The notes under the pieces: generated by a model
Database searches by the model: none
What the model saw: the letters and a program-made list of their open reading frames with translations, nothing else
Told to the model about the DNA's origin: nothing
Translations under genes and position numbers: made by a program
Shown here: positions 1-6,152 of the stretch, in pieces
Numbering within the stretch: the first letter of the stretch is position 1
How the letters are laid out: every line of letters starts with the position of its first letter
Assembly: GCA_044426075.1 (NCBI GenBank)
Contig: JAWXUT010000051.1
Span: 1-11,865 of the forward strand
Source: JAWXUT01 sp044426075
Lineage (GTDB): Bacteria; Bacillota; Clostridia; Christensenellales; DTU072
Direction of reading: 5' to 3'
Length of the DNA stretch: 11,865 nt

Positions 1-3
1 ATT

Positions 4-61
4 GCTAGATTTATCTAGCCAAATGCTTGCATTTGTAGATTTGTCAACTTGTTGATAAATC
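4..61. repeat. Three back-to-back palindromes
   Basis: Three inverted repeats follow each other almost without spacer, each centred on TT. The first is GCTAGAT/ATCTAGC (4-10 and 13-19). The second is CAAATGC/GCATTTG (20-26 and 29-35). The third is GATTTGTCAAC/GTTGATAAATC (38-48 and 51-61), with 10 of 11 Watson-Crick pairs plus one G-T. As RNA, each could fold to a hairpin with a four-base loop: TTTA, CTTG and CTTG. No T-run follows on either strand, so they do not look like intrinsic terminators. They may belong to a structured RNA, a protein-binding array, or a repeat element that continues left of the window. The pairings are read directly; the function is unknown. Confidence 0.6.
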
Positions 62-101
62 AATAGTACGTAGAATATAAGTAATAGTGAAGAAGTTGTG
101 G

Positions 102-162
102 AACCCATAAAGGGTTGATTGTATGGGTTGGTGGGAACGCATATTTCATCTGCGCAAATATG
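102..162. repeat. Two further inverted repeats in non-coding DNA
   Basis: AACCCATA (102-109) pairs with TATGGGTT (122-129) across a 12-base loop. CATATTT (140-146) pairs with AAATATG (156-162) across a 9-base loop. They lie just past the stop codon of the leftward gene that ends at 167. The nearer one could be a weak 3' end structure for that transcript, but there is no T-run after it on the minus strand, so I do not call a terminator. I see no credible open reading frame in 1-166 on either strand. Confidence 0.4.
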
Positions 163-166
163 TTGT

Positions 167-730
167 TTATTTATCTTTGTTCTTTTCCTCGTAGTGGTTT
201 ATTACGCGGGATAAACAGTGGAATTGCCATTTTCGTTCTTCGTGAACGCATTCTAGATCATTGCGATAAAATGTTGTAATTGCATTTATAGCATAGTCGG
301 AGCAGTTCATGCAATGGTCGTGCAAAAATGGCGATGCAATAGCTTGTGCTACTACTTGAATTACAACACGCTTAGTGACATCTTGTAGGGTAAATACAGA
401 TGAGTGTATGTTTAGCGCAGTAGAACGCAAGAGGGCAGGTGTTATTTCATATTTTGCTGTTTTTACAGACTTTATGTCATCTAAATTGTCATTTAACAAT
501 GGCATCTCTTTGGGATCAAGATTCATATATTTAAATAACAGTGAAAGTCCCATAATTACATTGTATTCTTCTGATAGATCAACGCCGCTGATATCTATAA
601 GGTGACGTGCAATTTCTATAGACCATATTACAGCTGTGCTATGTTTTGCCGTTTCGTATAACTTAACTAATCTATCACGCATTGCGGTATCATCATTAAT
701 TGGCAATATTGATTGTTTTAGAATATCCAT
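167..730 (-). CDS. Putative immunity-like protein, 187 aa
   Basis: This is a soluble protein of 187 residues with no signal peptide or membrane segment. The last third carries its clearest pattern: an alanine-rich helix, then H138-D-H140, C141 and C144, SDYAINAI at about 145-152, and HEERKWQ at about 164-170. From memory, the order Ala-rich helix, His-x-His, (A/S)DYA-x-(K/N)A, ER-x-WQ resembles the small 'putative immunity protein' (Imm5-like) family; I could not run a profile search. The start at 730 has an AGAGGG ribosome site a few bases upstream on the minus strand. It lies 15 nt behind the PAP2 phosphatase gene, so the two probably share a transcript. No toxin gene is visible beside it, so an immunity role is a family-level guess. 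The reading frame itself is secure. Confidence 0.75.
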   Translation of the reverse strand: MDILKQSILPINDDTAMRDRLVKLYETAKHSTAVIWSIEIARHLIDISGVDLSEEYNVIMGLSLLFKYMNLDPKEMPLLNDNLDDIKSVKTAKYEITPALLRSTALNIHSSVFTLQDVTKRVVIQVVAQAIASPFLHDHCMNCSDYAINAITTFYRNDLECVHEERKWQFHCLSRVINHYEEKNKDK

Positions 731-745
731 ATTTCCCTCTTTAAA

Positions 746-1720
746 TTATTTTGTAAGTGTTAGTAGTTCTTTTTTGTGCAATCCTTTTGACACGATTATG
801 TATCTTGTTAATGCTACTATGCCGAATCCTATAAATCCGCCAGCAACAACATCTGACAAGTAATGTGCTCCCATTAATATGCGGCTGAAACCGACACAAA
901 TAGTATATATCGCGGGGATTGTCCAGAAAATCCATTTGTATTTTTTGGTGTTTAAATTGTCAAAAATGTCTGGCAATAAAATCATTGCAAACATTGCGCT
1001 TGCCGCCGCAGTGTGACCAGAAGGGAATGATTTAAATGAGCCGTCATCAATAAGATTAAATGCGGCAACGTATTCTTCAGTATGAAGGTCTAGCTTAAAT
1101 ATAGACTGTGGCAAATACCAAGGGGTGAATCCCTCAAAATTACTGCCATAAATAGCTAAAAGTTCTGCAAAATCTTCATTTTCTGTTGTCATTGTGCGGA
1201 AGCGTTGTCTAGCCCATACATATTTCAAAATTTGTATAAGAATAGTTGTAACTGCCATTATTATAATTAAGAAGATTGCAAATATAAGCAATTTTTTCAT
1301 TACATCTTTGTTGATGCCAGCCATACCAGCAATAATACTGAATGTTAACAACAATGAGAAGAAAATGCTAAAAACCCACTCATAGGTAACCTCATCTGAT
1401 ATAAAGTTACCCCAAAACCAATGTTTTATTGCAAATAGGAAACCAGCAAATGTGCACACAGCGGCAACAGACTTAAAGAAAATAGCCATTTTGCTTCCTT
1501 TAACGTACTCCTGATTATATAGTATTGCACCAGCAATTGGTGCGGCTAAGTAAGTAGGTAGTTCGCCCAGTTTGTCAAAAAACTGCCCAAATAAACTGTC
1601 TGGATAATACAGTGCTTTGTTGATTGCAAGGTCGGCAAATGCTGCAATTATCATAAGTACAACAAATATACCACTTACAATTCCTATTTCAAGCCACGCT
1701 TTTTTTGAAAGTTTTTGCAT
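746..1720 (-). CDS. PAP2-family membrane phosphatase
   Basis: An integral membrane protein of 324 residues carrying the acid phosphatase/PAP2 signature. The three motifs are K166-x6-R173 (the proline that usually follows is phenylalanine), PSGH at 233-236, and S279-R280-x5-H286-x3-D290. H236 and H286 are the expected catalytic histidines, with D290 as partner. Hydrophobic stretches lie near residues 10-30, 56-67, 80-98, 113-135, 143-166, 239-250, 263-278 and 290-310, consistent with a polytopic phosphatase. Such enzymes dephosphorylate lipid phosphates such as phosphatidate, phosphatidylglycerol phosphate or undecaprenyl pyrophosphate; the substrate cannot be told from sequence. The start at 1720 has AAGGAGA upstream. 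It sits 56 nt behind the synthetase gene, beyond a terminator, and 15 nt before the 187-aa gene. Confidence 0.9.
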   Translation of the reverse strand: MQKLSKKAWLEIGIVSGIFVVLMIIAAFADLAINKALYYPDSLFGQFFDKLGELPTYLAAPIAGAILYNQEYVKGSKMAIFFKSVAAVCTFAGFLFAIKHWFWGNFISDEVTYEWVFSIFFSLLLTFSIIAGMAGINKDVMKKLLIFAIFLIIIMAVTTILIQILKYVWARQRFRTMTTENEDFAELLAIYGSNFEGFTPWYLPQSIFKLDLHTEEYVAAFNLIDDGSFKSFPSGHTAAASAMFAMILLPDIFDNLNTKKYKWIFWTIPAIYTICVGFSRILMGAHYLSDVVAGGFIGFGIVALTRYIIVSKGLHKKELLTLTK

Positions 1721-1736
1721 ATATAGTCTCCTTTAT

Positions 1737-1768
1737 AAAAAAGTTGGACAATATGTAGTATGCCCAAC
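1737..1768 (-). terminator. Intrinsic terminator after glycyl-tRNA synthetase gene
   Basis: On the minus strand, shortly after the synthetase stop codon, GTTGG (1768-1764) pairs with CCAAC (1747-1743). An inner GCA/TGT region adds partial pairing, and a TTTTTT tract follows (1742-1737). The plus strand also has a T-run on the other side (about 1773-1778), so the structure could act in both directions. The stem is short and the loop long, so termination may be incomplete, which would let some transcription reach the PAP2 gene. Confidence 0.65.
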
Positions 1769-1776
1769 TAAGTTTT

Positions 1777-3162
1777 TTAGTATGCTAGTTTTTCTGTAAG
1801 ATATGGAATAAGATCTGCAATAGGCATTCTAATTTGTTCCATACTATCGCGCTCACGAACGGTTACTGCGTTGTCATCAAGTGAATCAAAGTCAAATGTT
1901 ACGCAATATGGTGTGCCAACTTCGTCTTGCCTACGATATCTCTTGCCGATACTGCCAGTTTCATCATAGTTTGTAACAAAGTGTGCGCTTAGTTGTTTGT
2001 AAAGTTCGCCCGCTTGCTCGCCAAGTTTCTTTTGAAGAGGTAGCACTGCAACTTTAATTGGTGCTAGCGCTGGGTGGAAGTGCATTACTACACGGCTATC
2101 TCCGCCTTCAAGTTCTTGCTCTTCGTATGCGTTGCACAAAAATGCTAACACTACACGGTCTGCACCCAAAGATGGTTCAATTACATATGGTACGTATTTT
2201 TCATTTGTAACTGGATCTGTGTATTCTAATGATTTGCCGGATTTTTTGATGTGTGCGTTTAGGTCGTAGTCAGTTCTGTCTGCAACGCCCCACAATTCGC
2301 CCCAACCAAATGGGAATTTAAATTCAAAGTCTGTAGTTGCTCTGCTATAAAAACAAAGTTCCTCTTTTGCATGGTCGCGCAACTTTAGTTTTTCATCTGC
2401 TATACCCAAATTCAATAGCCATTGGTGGCAGAAGTTCTTCCAATAATCAAACCACTCTAAATCTGTGCCAGGTTTGCAGAAGAATTCAAGTTCCATTTGT
2501 TCAAATTCGCGTGTGCGGAATGTGAAGTTACCAGGTGTTATTTCATTTCTGAAACTTTTGCCCACTTGTGCAATGCCAAATGGCACTCTTGAGCGTGATG
2601 AACGCATTACATTGTTGAAGTTTACAAATATGCCTTGTGCTGTTTCTGGGCGAAGATAAACGGTGTTTGCGCTATCTTCAGTAACTCCTTGGAATGTTTT
2701 GAACATCAAGTTGAACTTTCTTACTCCAGTAAAGTTGCTGTTGCCACATATTGGGCATTTAATGCCTTTATCAACTATGTATTTTTCCATTTGCTCGTTT
2801 TCCCAACCAGCAATTGAAAGGTCTAGCTTGTTCTTTTCAATATAATTTTCAATTAAATTGTCTGCTCTGTGCCTGCTGTGACAGTCTTTGCAATCCATTA
2901 ATGGGTCGCTAAATCCGCCCAAGTGACCGCTTGCTTCCCATACTGATGGGTTCATTAAAATTGCGCAATCTACACCTACGTTGTGTGGGTTTTCTTGTAC
3001 AAATTTCTTCCACCAAGCTTTTTTAACATTGTTTTTTAATTCTACTCCAAGTGGACCGTAATCCCAAGTGTTTGCAAGTCCGCCATATATCTCGCTGCCT
3101 GCAAATATAAAGCCTCTGCCTTTGCATAGGGCAACTAGTTTATCCATTGTAAGTTTAGCCAT
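1777..3162 (-). CDS. glyS: Glycyl-tRNA synthetase, single-chain class II type
   Basis: Charges tRNA-Gly with glycine using ATP in the cytoplasm (EC 6.1.1.14). At 461 residues it is the single-chain homodimeric type found in Gram-positives and eukaryotes, not the two-subunit form. Class II motif 1 lies around residues 34-56. A zinc site is shown by C91-x2-C94 followed by HRAD (98-101), and C136-x2-C139. Motif 2 begins at FRNEI (204-208) and continues through a TFRTREFEQMELEFF stretch. Motif 3 is GADR (333-336). The anticodon-binding domain starts near residue 366. The start at 3162 has AGGAG (3174-3170) seven bases upstream and fits the family N-terminus. It has its own promoter and a following terminator. 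I see no T-box leader; the predicted 5' leader is only about 30 nt. Confidence 0.97.
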   Translation of the reverse strand: MAKLTMDKLVALCKGRGFIFAGSEIYGGLANTWDYGPLGVELKNNVKKAWWKKFVQENPHNVGVDCAILMNPSVWEASGHLGGFSDPLMDCKDCHSRHRADNLIENYIEKNKLDLSIAGWENEQMEKYIVDKGIKCPICGNSNFTGVRKFNLMFKTFQGVTEDSANTVYLRPETAQGIFVNFNNVMRSSRSRVPFGIAQVGKSFRNEITPGNFTFRTREFEQMELEFFCKPGTDLEWFDYWKNFCHQWLLNLGIADEKLKLRDHAKEELCFYSRATTDFEFKFPFGWGELWGVADRTDYDLNAHIKKSGKSLEYTDPVTNEKYVPYVIEPSLGADRVVLAFLCNAYEEQELEGGDSRVVMHFHPALAPIKVAVLPLQKKLGEQAGELYKQLSAHFVTNYDETGSIGKRYRRQDEVGTPYCVTFDFDSLDDNAVTVRERDSMEQIRMPIADLIPYLTEKLAY

Positions 3163-3200
3163 AAATAATCTCCTATTTTAATTTATATACTTATTTTTAT

Positions 3201-3229
3201 ATTATAACAATATATATAACAAAAGTCAA
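3201..3229 (-). promoter_or_regulatory. Sigma-A promoter for glycyl-tRNA synthetase
   Basis: On the minus strand, a -35 box TTGACT (3229-3224) is followed after exactly 17 bp by a perfect -10 box TATAAT (3206-3201). Transcription would start near 3194, giving a leader of about 30 nt. The octamer TTGTTATA (minus strand) occurs twice, 12 bp apart (3222-3215 and 3210-3203), in the spacer and over the -10 box. This may be a binding site or simply AT-rich sequence. Plus-strand TATAACAA is the same repeat. Confidence 0.75.
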
Positions 3230-3320
3230 TTGCCAATTAAATATTTGTCAAAATAATATATTGTTTTTATTGCATTTTTATGCTTTGCTTGCTATGTAAC
3301 TTAACCGGCGCTTACCATTG

Positions 3321-3366
3321 TTGCAGTCAATAAAAAAATAATTATATTATGCAGAATTGATTGCAA
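3321..3366. promoter_or_regulatory. Operator-like inverted repeat at rightward promoter
   Basis: TTGCAGTCAAT (3321-3331) and ATTGATTGCAA (3356-3366) form an inverted repeat with 11-base arms, 10 of 11 matching, and one C/T difference. The spacer is 24 bases. The right arm ends on the -35 box of the oxidoreductase promoter, so a protein bound there would compete with RNA polymerase. The rest of the divergent intergenic stretch (about 3230-3320) is AT-rich, and I see no gene in it. Confidence 0.4.
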
Positions 3367-3389
3367 TTTTTTTGTTTTTTTGATATAAT
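3361..3389 (+). promoter_or_regulatory. Promoter of 2-oxoacid oxidoreductase operon
   Basis: TTGCAA (3361-3366) is a 4/6 match to the -35 box. It is followed after 17 bp by a perfect TATAAT (3384-3389), with an extended -10 TG at 3381-3382. The spacer contains a long T tract. Transcription would start near 3396, about 30 nt before the first gene. Confidence 0.75.
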
Positions 3390-3424
3390 TATACAATAAA
3401 TTATAACTAAAGGAGATGACTACT

Positions 3425-3628
3425 TTGGCAAGTATATCAATTAACAAAGAAGTGTGTAAAGGTTGTAGCCTTTGCGTAGCAGCCTGTCCAAAAGGCGTAA
3501 TCGCAATTTCCGATGAATCCAACAAAGCGGGCTATTTTGTTGCAGCTCCAGTTGCAATAGAAAAATGTATCGGTTGCACTATGTGCGCACTTATGTGTCC
3601 AGATGTTGCAATCACTGTAGAAAAGTAG
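3425..3628 (+). CDS. 2-oxoacid:ferredoxin oxidoreductase, delta (ferredoxin) subunit
   Basis: A small 2x[4Fe-4S] ferredoxin-type protein, the electron-transfer subunit of the complex encoded by the next three genes. Counting from the TTG start it has 67 residues and two clusters of cysteines: C11, C14, C17, C21 and C48, C51, C54, C58, each ending in CP. An in-frame ATG at 3416 would add three residues. I prefer TTG at 3425 because the ribosome site (AAGGAG, ending at 3415) abuts that ATG directly, and its match to the 16S tail (AAGGAG-x-TGA) runs through the ATG itself. The TTG lies nine bases downstream. The alpha subunit starts 10 nt after its stop. In the archaeal KOR nomenclature this position is KorD; the substrate is not fixed by this subunit. 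Confidence 0.93.
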   Translation: MASISINKEVCKGCSLCVAACPKGVIAISDESNKAGYFVAAPVAIEKCIGCTMCALMCPDVAITVEK

Positions 3629-3638
3629 GAGGGCTAAC

Positions 3639-4694
3639 ATGAAAAAACTTATGAAAGGTAATGAGGCAATTGCGGAAGCTGCCATAAGAGGTGGCTGTAG
3701 AGCCTTCTTTGGGTACCCAATTACCCCACAAAACGAAATTCCAGAATATTGCAGTCGCAGACTTCCAGAAGTTGGCGGTTGTTTTATTCAAGCAGAATCA
3801 GAAGTTTCTGCAATCAATATGGTGTATGGTGCTGCGGGCAGTGGCGCTAGGGTTATGACATCAAGTAGCAGCCCTGGAATCAGCTTGAAGCAAGAAGGTA
3901 TCAGCTATATTTGTGGCGCAGAACTTCCATGTGTAATAGTAAATATGGTACGTGGCGGCCCTGGTCTTGGTGGCATTCAACCTGCACAATCAGATTATTT
4001 TCAATCTGTAAAGGGCGGTGGTCACGGTGACTACAAAATGCTAGTTTACGGACCAGCAAGCGTACAAGAAGCTGTTGACATTGTATATAGCGCATTTGAT
4101 AAGGCAGATAAATATCGTATTCCAGTAATGATTTTGGGCGACGGAATGTTGGGTCAAATTATGGAAGCGGTTGAATTGCCAGAATTCAAAGACTTAACAA
4201 ATCTTCCTAAAAAAGAGTGGGCAACAGACGGCACTGGTGTTGGCGAAAACAGACGTATAATCAACAGTTTATACATTGAGCCAGATGCACTTGAGGCATT
4301 AAACCACAAACTATTTGATATGTATCACGAACTTGAGTTAAATGAGACACAAGTTGAAGAATATCAAGTTGAAGATGCAGAAGTTGTTCTTGTAGCATAT
4401 GGCACAGTTGCTCGTATCAGTAAGAGTGCAGTTAATATGCTTAGGGCAAAAGGAATAAAGGCAGGATTAATCCGTCCAATAACACTATTCCCATTCCCAA
4501 CAGAGTCAATCAGCAAAGTTGCAGCAGAATCACAAGTTAAAAAGTTTATATCAGTTGAGTTAAGTATGGGTCAAATGATAGAAGATGTAAGGCTTGCAGT
4601 TAACGGTGCAAAACCAGTTACGTTTTATGGCAGAACTGGTGGCAATGTTATGACACCAGAAGACATTGTAAAGCACGTAGAGGAGGGTATGTAA
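3639..4694 (+). CDS. vorB: 2-oxoacid:ferredoxin oxidoreductase, alpha subunit (VorB type)
   Basis: Alpha subunit of 351 residues in a complex that oxidatively decarboxylates 2-oxoacids with CoA, giving acyl-CoA, CO2 and reduced ferredoxin. The N-terminal pyrimidine-binding domain (about 5-230) carries KGNEA (6-10), GYPITPQNE (25-33), QAESE (51-55), the SSSSPG loop near 75-80 and RGGPGLGG (105-112). The C-terminal domain starts near EVVLVAYGT (about 247-255) and includes LIRPITLFPFP. The sequence strongly recalls proteins annotated as 3-methyl-2-oxobutanoate dehydrogenase subunit VorB, but VOR and KOR alpha subunits are hard to separate by eye, so 2-oxoglutarate remains possible. AGGAGGG lies five bases before the start. 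It is coupled to the beta gene, whose ATG is one base beyond this stop codon. Confidence 0.93.
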   Translation: MKKLMKGNEAIAEAAIRGGCRAFFGYPITPQNEIPEYCSRRLPEVGGCFIQAESEVSAINMVYGAAGSGARVMTSSSSPGISLKQEGISYICGAELPCVIVNMVRGGPGLGGIQPAQSDYFQSVKGGGHGDYKMLVYGPASVQEAVDIVYSAFDKADKYRIPVMILGDGMLGQIMEAVELPEFKDLTNLPKKEWATDGTGVGENRRIINSLYIEPDALEALNHKLFDMYHELELNETQVEEYQVEDAEVVLVAYGTVARISKSAVNMLRAKGIKAGLIRPITLFPFPTESISKVAAESQVKKFISVELSMGQMIEDVRLAVNGAKPVTFYGRTGGNVMTPEDIVKHVEEGM

Positions 4695-4695
4695 A

Positions 4696-5433
4696 ATGGC
4701 AATAGTTTTTAAAAAATCAAAAATGCTAACAGATACAAAACTACACTACTGCCCAGGCTGTGCACACGGTATTGCGCACAGATTGGTTGCAGAAGCACTT
4801 GATGATATTGATGCACAAGGCAATGTTGTAGGTATAGCTCCGGTAGGATGCGCAGTTTTTGCATACAATTACTTTAATTGTGATATTCAACAAGCTTCAC
4901 ACGGAAGGGCTCCAGCGGTTGCAACTGGTATCAAAAGATGTAATCCAGACAAAATCGTTTTTGCTTATCAAGGTGACGGCGATCTAGCAAGTATTGGTAT
5001 GGCAGAAATTGTTCACGCTGCATCACGTGGCGAAAATATCACAGTTATCTTCATAAACAATGCAATTTATGGTATGACTGGTGGTCAAATGGCTCCAACA
5101 ACATTGGTAGGTCAAAAATCCACAACGTCACAAAGCGGCAGAACAGTGCCAGTAAATGGTAATCCAATCCGCGTATCTGAAATGCTTGCAACTCTTGATG
5201 GTCCAAGCTATATCGAACGTTGTTCTTTAACAGATCCAGCTAATGTTCGCAAGGCTAAAAAGGCTATTTCAAAAGCATTCCGCAATCAAAAAGAGGGTAA
5301 AGGTTTCTCAATGGTTGAGTTGCTTTGCACTTGCCCAACCAACTGGGGTTTAACACCACTTCAAGCCAACGAGTTTGTTAAAAATGAGATGACTAAAGTG
5401 TTCCCACTTGGCGTTTATAAGGATATTAATTAG
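4696..5433 (+). CDS. 2-oxoacid:ferredoxin oxidoreductase, beta (thiamine diphosphate) subunit
   Basis: Beta subunit of 245 residues that binds thiamine diphosphate and a [4Fe-4S] cluster. The cofactor motif is GDGD (93-96) followed by NN (121-122) and YGMTGGQ (125-131). Cluster ligand candidates are C19-x2-C22 near the N-terminus, C52 and C211. SHGRAPAVATG (68-78) is the usual conserved segment of this family. Its ribosome site AGGAGG (4681-4686) lies inside the alpha gene, which points to translational coupling. The gamma gene follows after 11 nt and its ribosome site overlaps this stop codon. The archaeal equivalent is KorB; the short single-domain form is typical of VOR/KOR rather than of one-chain pyruvate:ferredoxin oxidoreductase. 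Confidence 0.94.
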   Translation: MAIVFKKSKMLTDTKLHYCPGCAHGIAHRLVAEALDDIDAQGNVVGIAPVGCAVFAYNYFNCDIQQASHGRAPAVATGIKRCNPDKIVFAYQGDGDLASIGMAEIVHAASRGENITVIFINNAIYGMTGGQMAPTTLVGQKSTTSQSGRTVPVNGNPIRVSEMLATLDGPSYIERCSLTDPANVRKAKKAISKAFRNQKEGKGFSMVELLCTCPTNWGLTPLQANEFVKNEMTKVFPLGVYKDIN

Positions 5434-5444
5434 GAGATTCGATA

Positions 5445-5975
5445 ATGGAAGAAAAAATAATTATAGCAGGTTTCGGCGGACAAGGTGTACTTAGTTTAGG
5501 TCAATTTATTGCTTACGCAGCTATTGCAGATAGCAAAGAGGTTACTTGGTTGCCAAGTTACGGGCCAGAAATGCGTGGTGGTACAAGTAACTGTAGCGTT
5601 GTTGTTTCAGATGAGCACGTTGCAAGTCCTATTATCGCATCGCCAGATTATCTAATCGCAATGAACAAGCCAAGTTTGTACAAGTTTCAAGATAATGTTA
5701 AAGCAGGTGGTACAATATTTATAAATAGTTCTTTGATTCCAGATAAGGTAGAAAGAACTGATGTAAATGTGCACTACATTGACGCAGCAGCCCTTGCTCA
5801 AGAAGCCGGCAATGCGCGTACAGCAAACATAGTAATTCTTGGTGCTTACATCAAGGCGAGCGGAATATTTGCTCTTGACCTTGTTGCAAAAATGATTGAA
5901 TCAAAATTTGCAGCGAAGCCAAAAGTTATCCCAGCAAACATTAAAGCGTTAGAGCTAGGCTACAACGCAATATAA
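5445..5975 (+). CDS. 2-oxoacid:ferredoxin oxidoreductase, gamma subunit
   Basis: Gamma subunit of 176 residues, the last part of the four-gene complex. The glycine-rich GFGGQG (9-14) and the following SYGPEMRGGTSNC (38-50) are hallmarks of the family. In multi-domain relatives this domain helps bind CoA. AGGAG (5432-5436) lies eight bases before the start and overlaps the beta stop codon. A terminator 10 nt past the stop closes the operon. All four subunits are intact and separately encoded, with no fusion or frameshift. Confidence 0.94.
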   Translation: MEEKIIIAGFGGQGVLSLGQFIAYAAIADSKEVTWLPSYGPEMRGGTSNCSVVVSDEHVASPIIASPDYLIAMNKPSLYKFQDNVKAGGTIFINSSLIPDKVERTDVNVHYIDAAALAQEAGNARTANIVILGAYIKASGIFALDLVAKMIESKFAAKPKVIPANIKALELGYNAI

Positions 5976-5985
5976 TCTTTAAATC

Positions 5986-6019
5986 ACACGGCAGAGCATA
6001 CGCAAAGCCGTGTTTTTTT
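5986..6019 (+). terminator. Intrinsic terminator of oxidoreductase operon
   Basis: ACACGGC (5986-5992) pairs perfectly with GCCGTGT (6007-6013), with a 14-base loop and a run of seven T at 6013-6019. It lies 10 nt after the gamma stop codon and ends the four-gene unit. Confidence 0.88.
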
Positions 6020-6072
6020 GCGCCAAACTATGTGTATAATGGGTGATATTTGTGTTAATATTTCATTTGCTA

Positions 6073-6101
6073 TTGCGTAAAAGTATTAATTATGTTATAA
6101 T
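6073..6101 (+). promoter_or_regulatory. Promoter of nfeD-floA unit
   Basis: A perfect TATAAT (6096-6101) is preceded by an extended -10 TG (6093-6094). A weak -35 box TTGCGT (6073-6078, 3/6) lies 17 bp upstream. Transcription would start near 6108, about 45 nt before the coding sequence. A second TATAAT at 6035-6040 lacks a credible -35 box and is less likely. Confidence 0.65.
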
Positions 6102-6112
6102 GACAATAGAAT

Positions 6113-6132
6113 TTACAAACGCGAGTTTGTAA
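6113..6132 (+). promoter_or_regulatory. 5' leader hairpin with GNRA-type loop
   Basis: TTACAAAC (6113-6120) pairs perfectly with GTTTGTAA (6125-6132) around the loop GCGA, which fits the stable GNRA tetraloop class. It lies only a few bases after the predicted transcription start and 10 nt before the ribosome site. It could protect the 5' end of the mRNA or bind a regulator. The leader of the next gene, floA, contains a closely similar AACGCGAATTT segment. Confidence 0.5.
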
Positions 6133-6152
6133 GTCACCAAATGGAGGTATAT

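Noticed and set aside
49..61. TTATCAACA on the minus strand, close to a DnaA box
   Set aside because: One mismatch, a single copy and no origin context; it is part of the third palindrome.
3230..3320. Possible second promoter or small RNA in the divergent intergenic region
   Set aside because: Only AT-rich hexamers with poor spacing (TTGCAT at 3270 and TATGTA at 3293) and a 4-bp hairpin at 3272-3283.
3301..3525. 74-aa minus-strand frame
   Set aside because: It is antisense to the ferredoxin subunit and its promoter, has no ribosome site worth calling and shows no family features.
6035..6040. Extra TATAAT upstream of nfeD
   Set aside because: No -35 box at proper distance; it lies just after the terminator T-tract. 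The site at 6096 is better.
6141..6152. Earlier ATG for the NfeD protein
   Set aside because: It overlaps the GGAGG ribosome site that serves ATG 6153 and has no site of its own.
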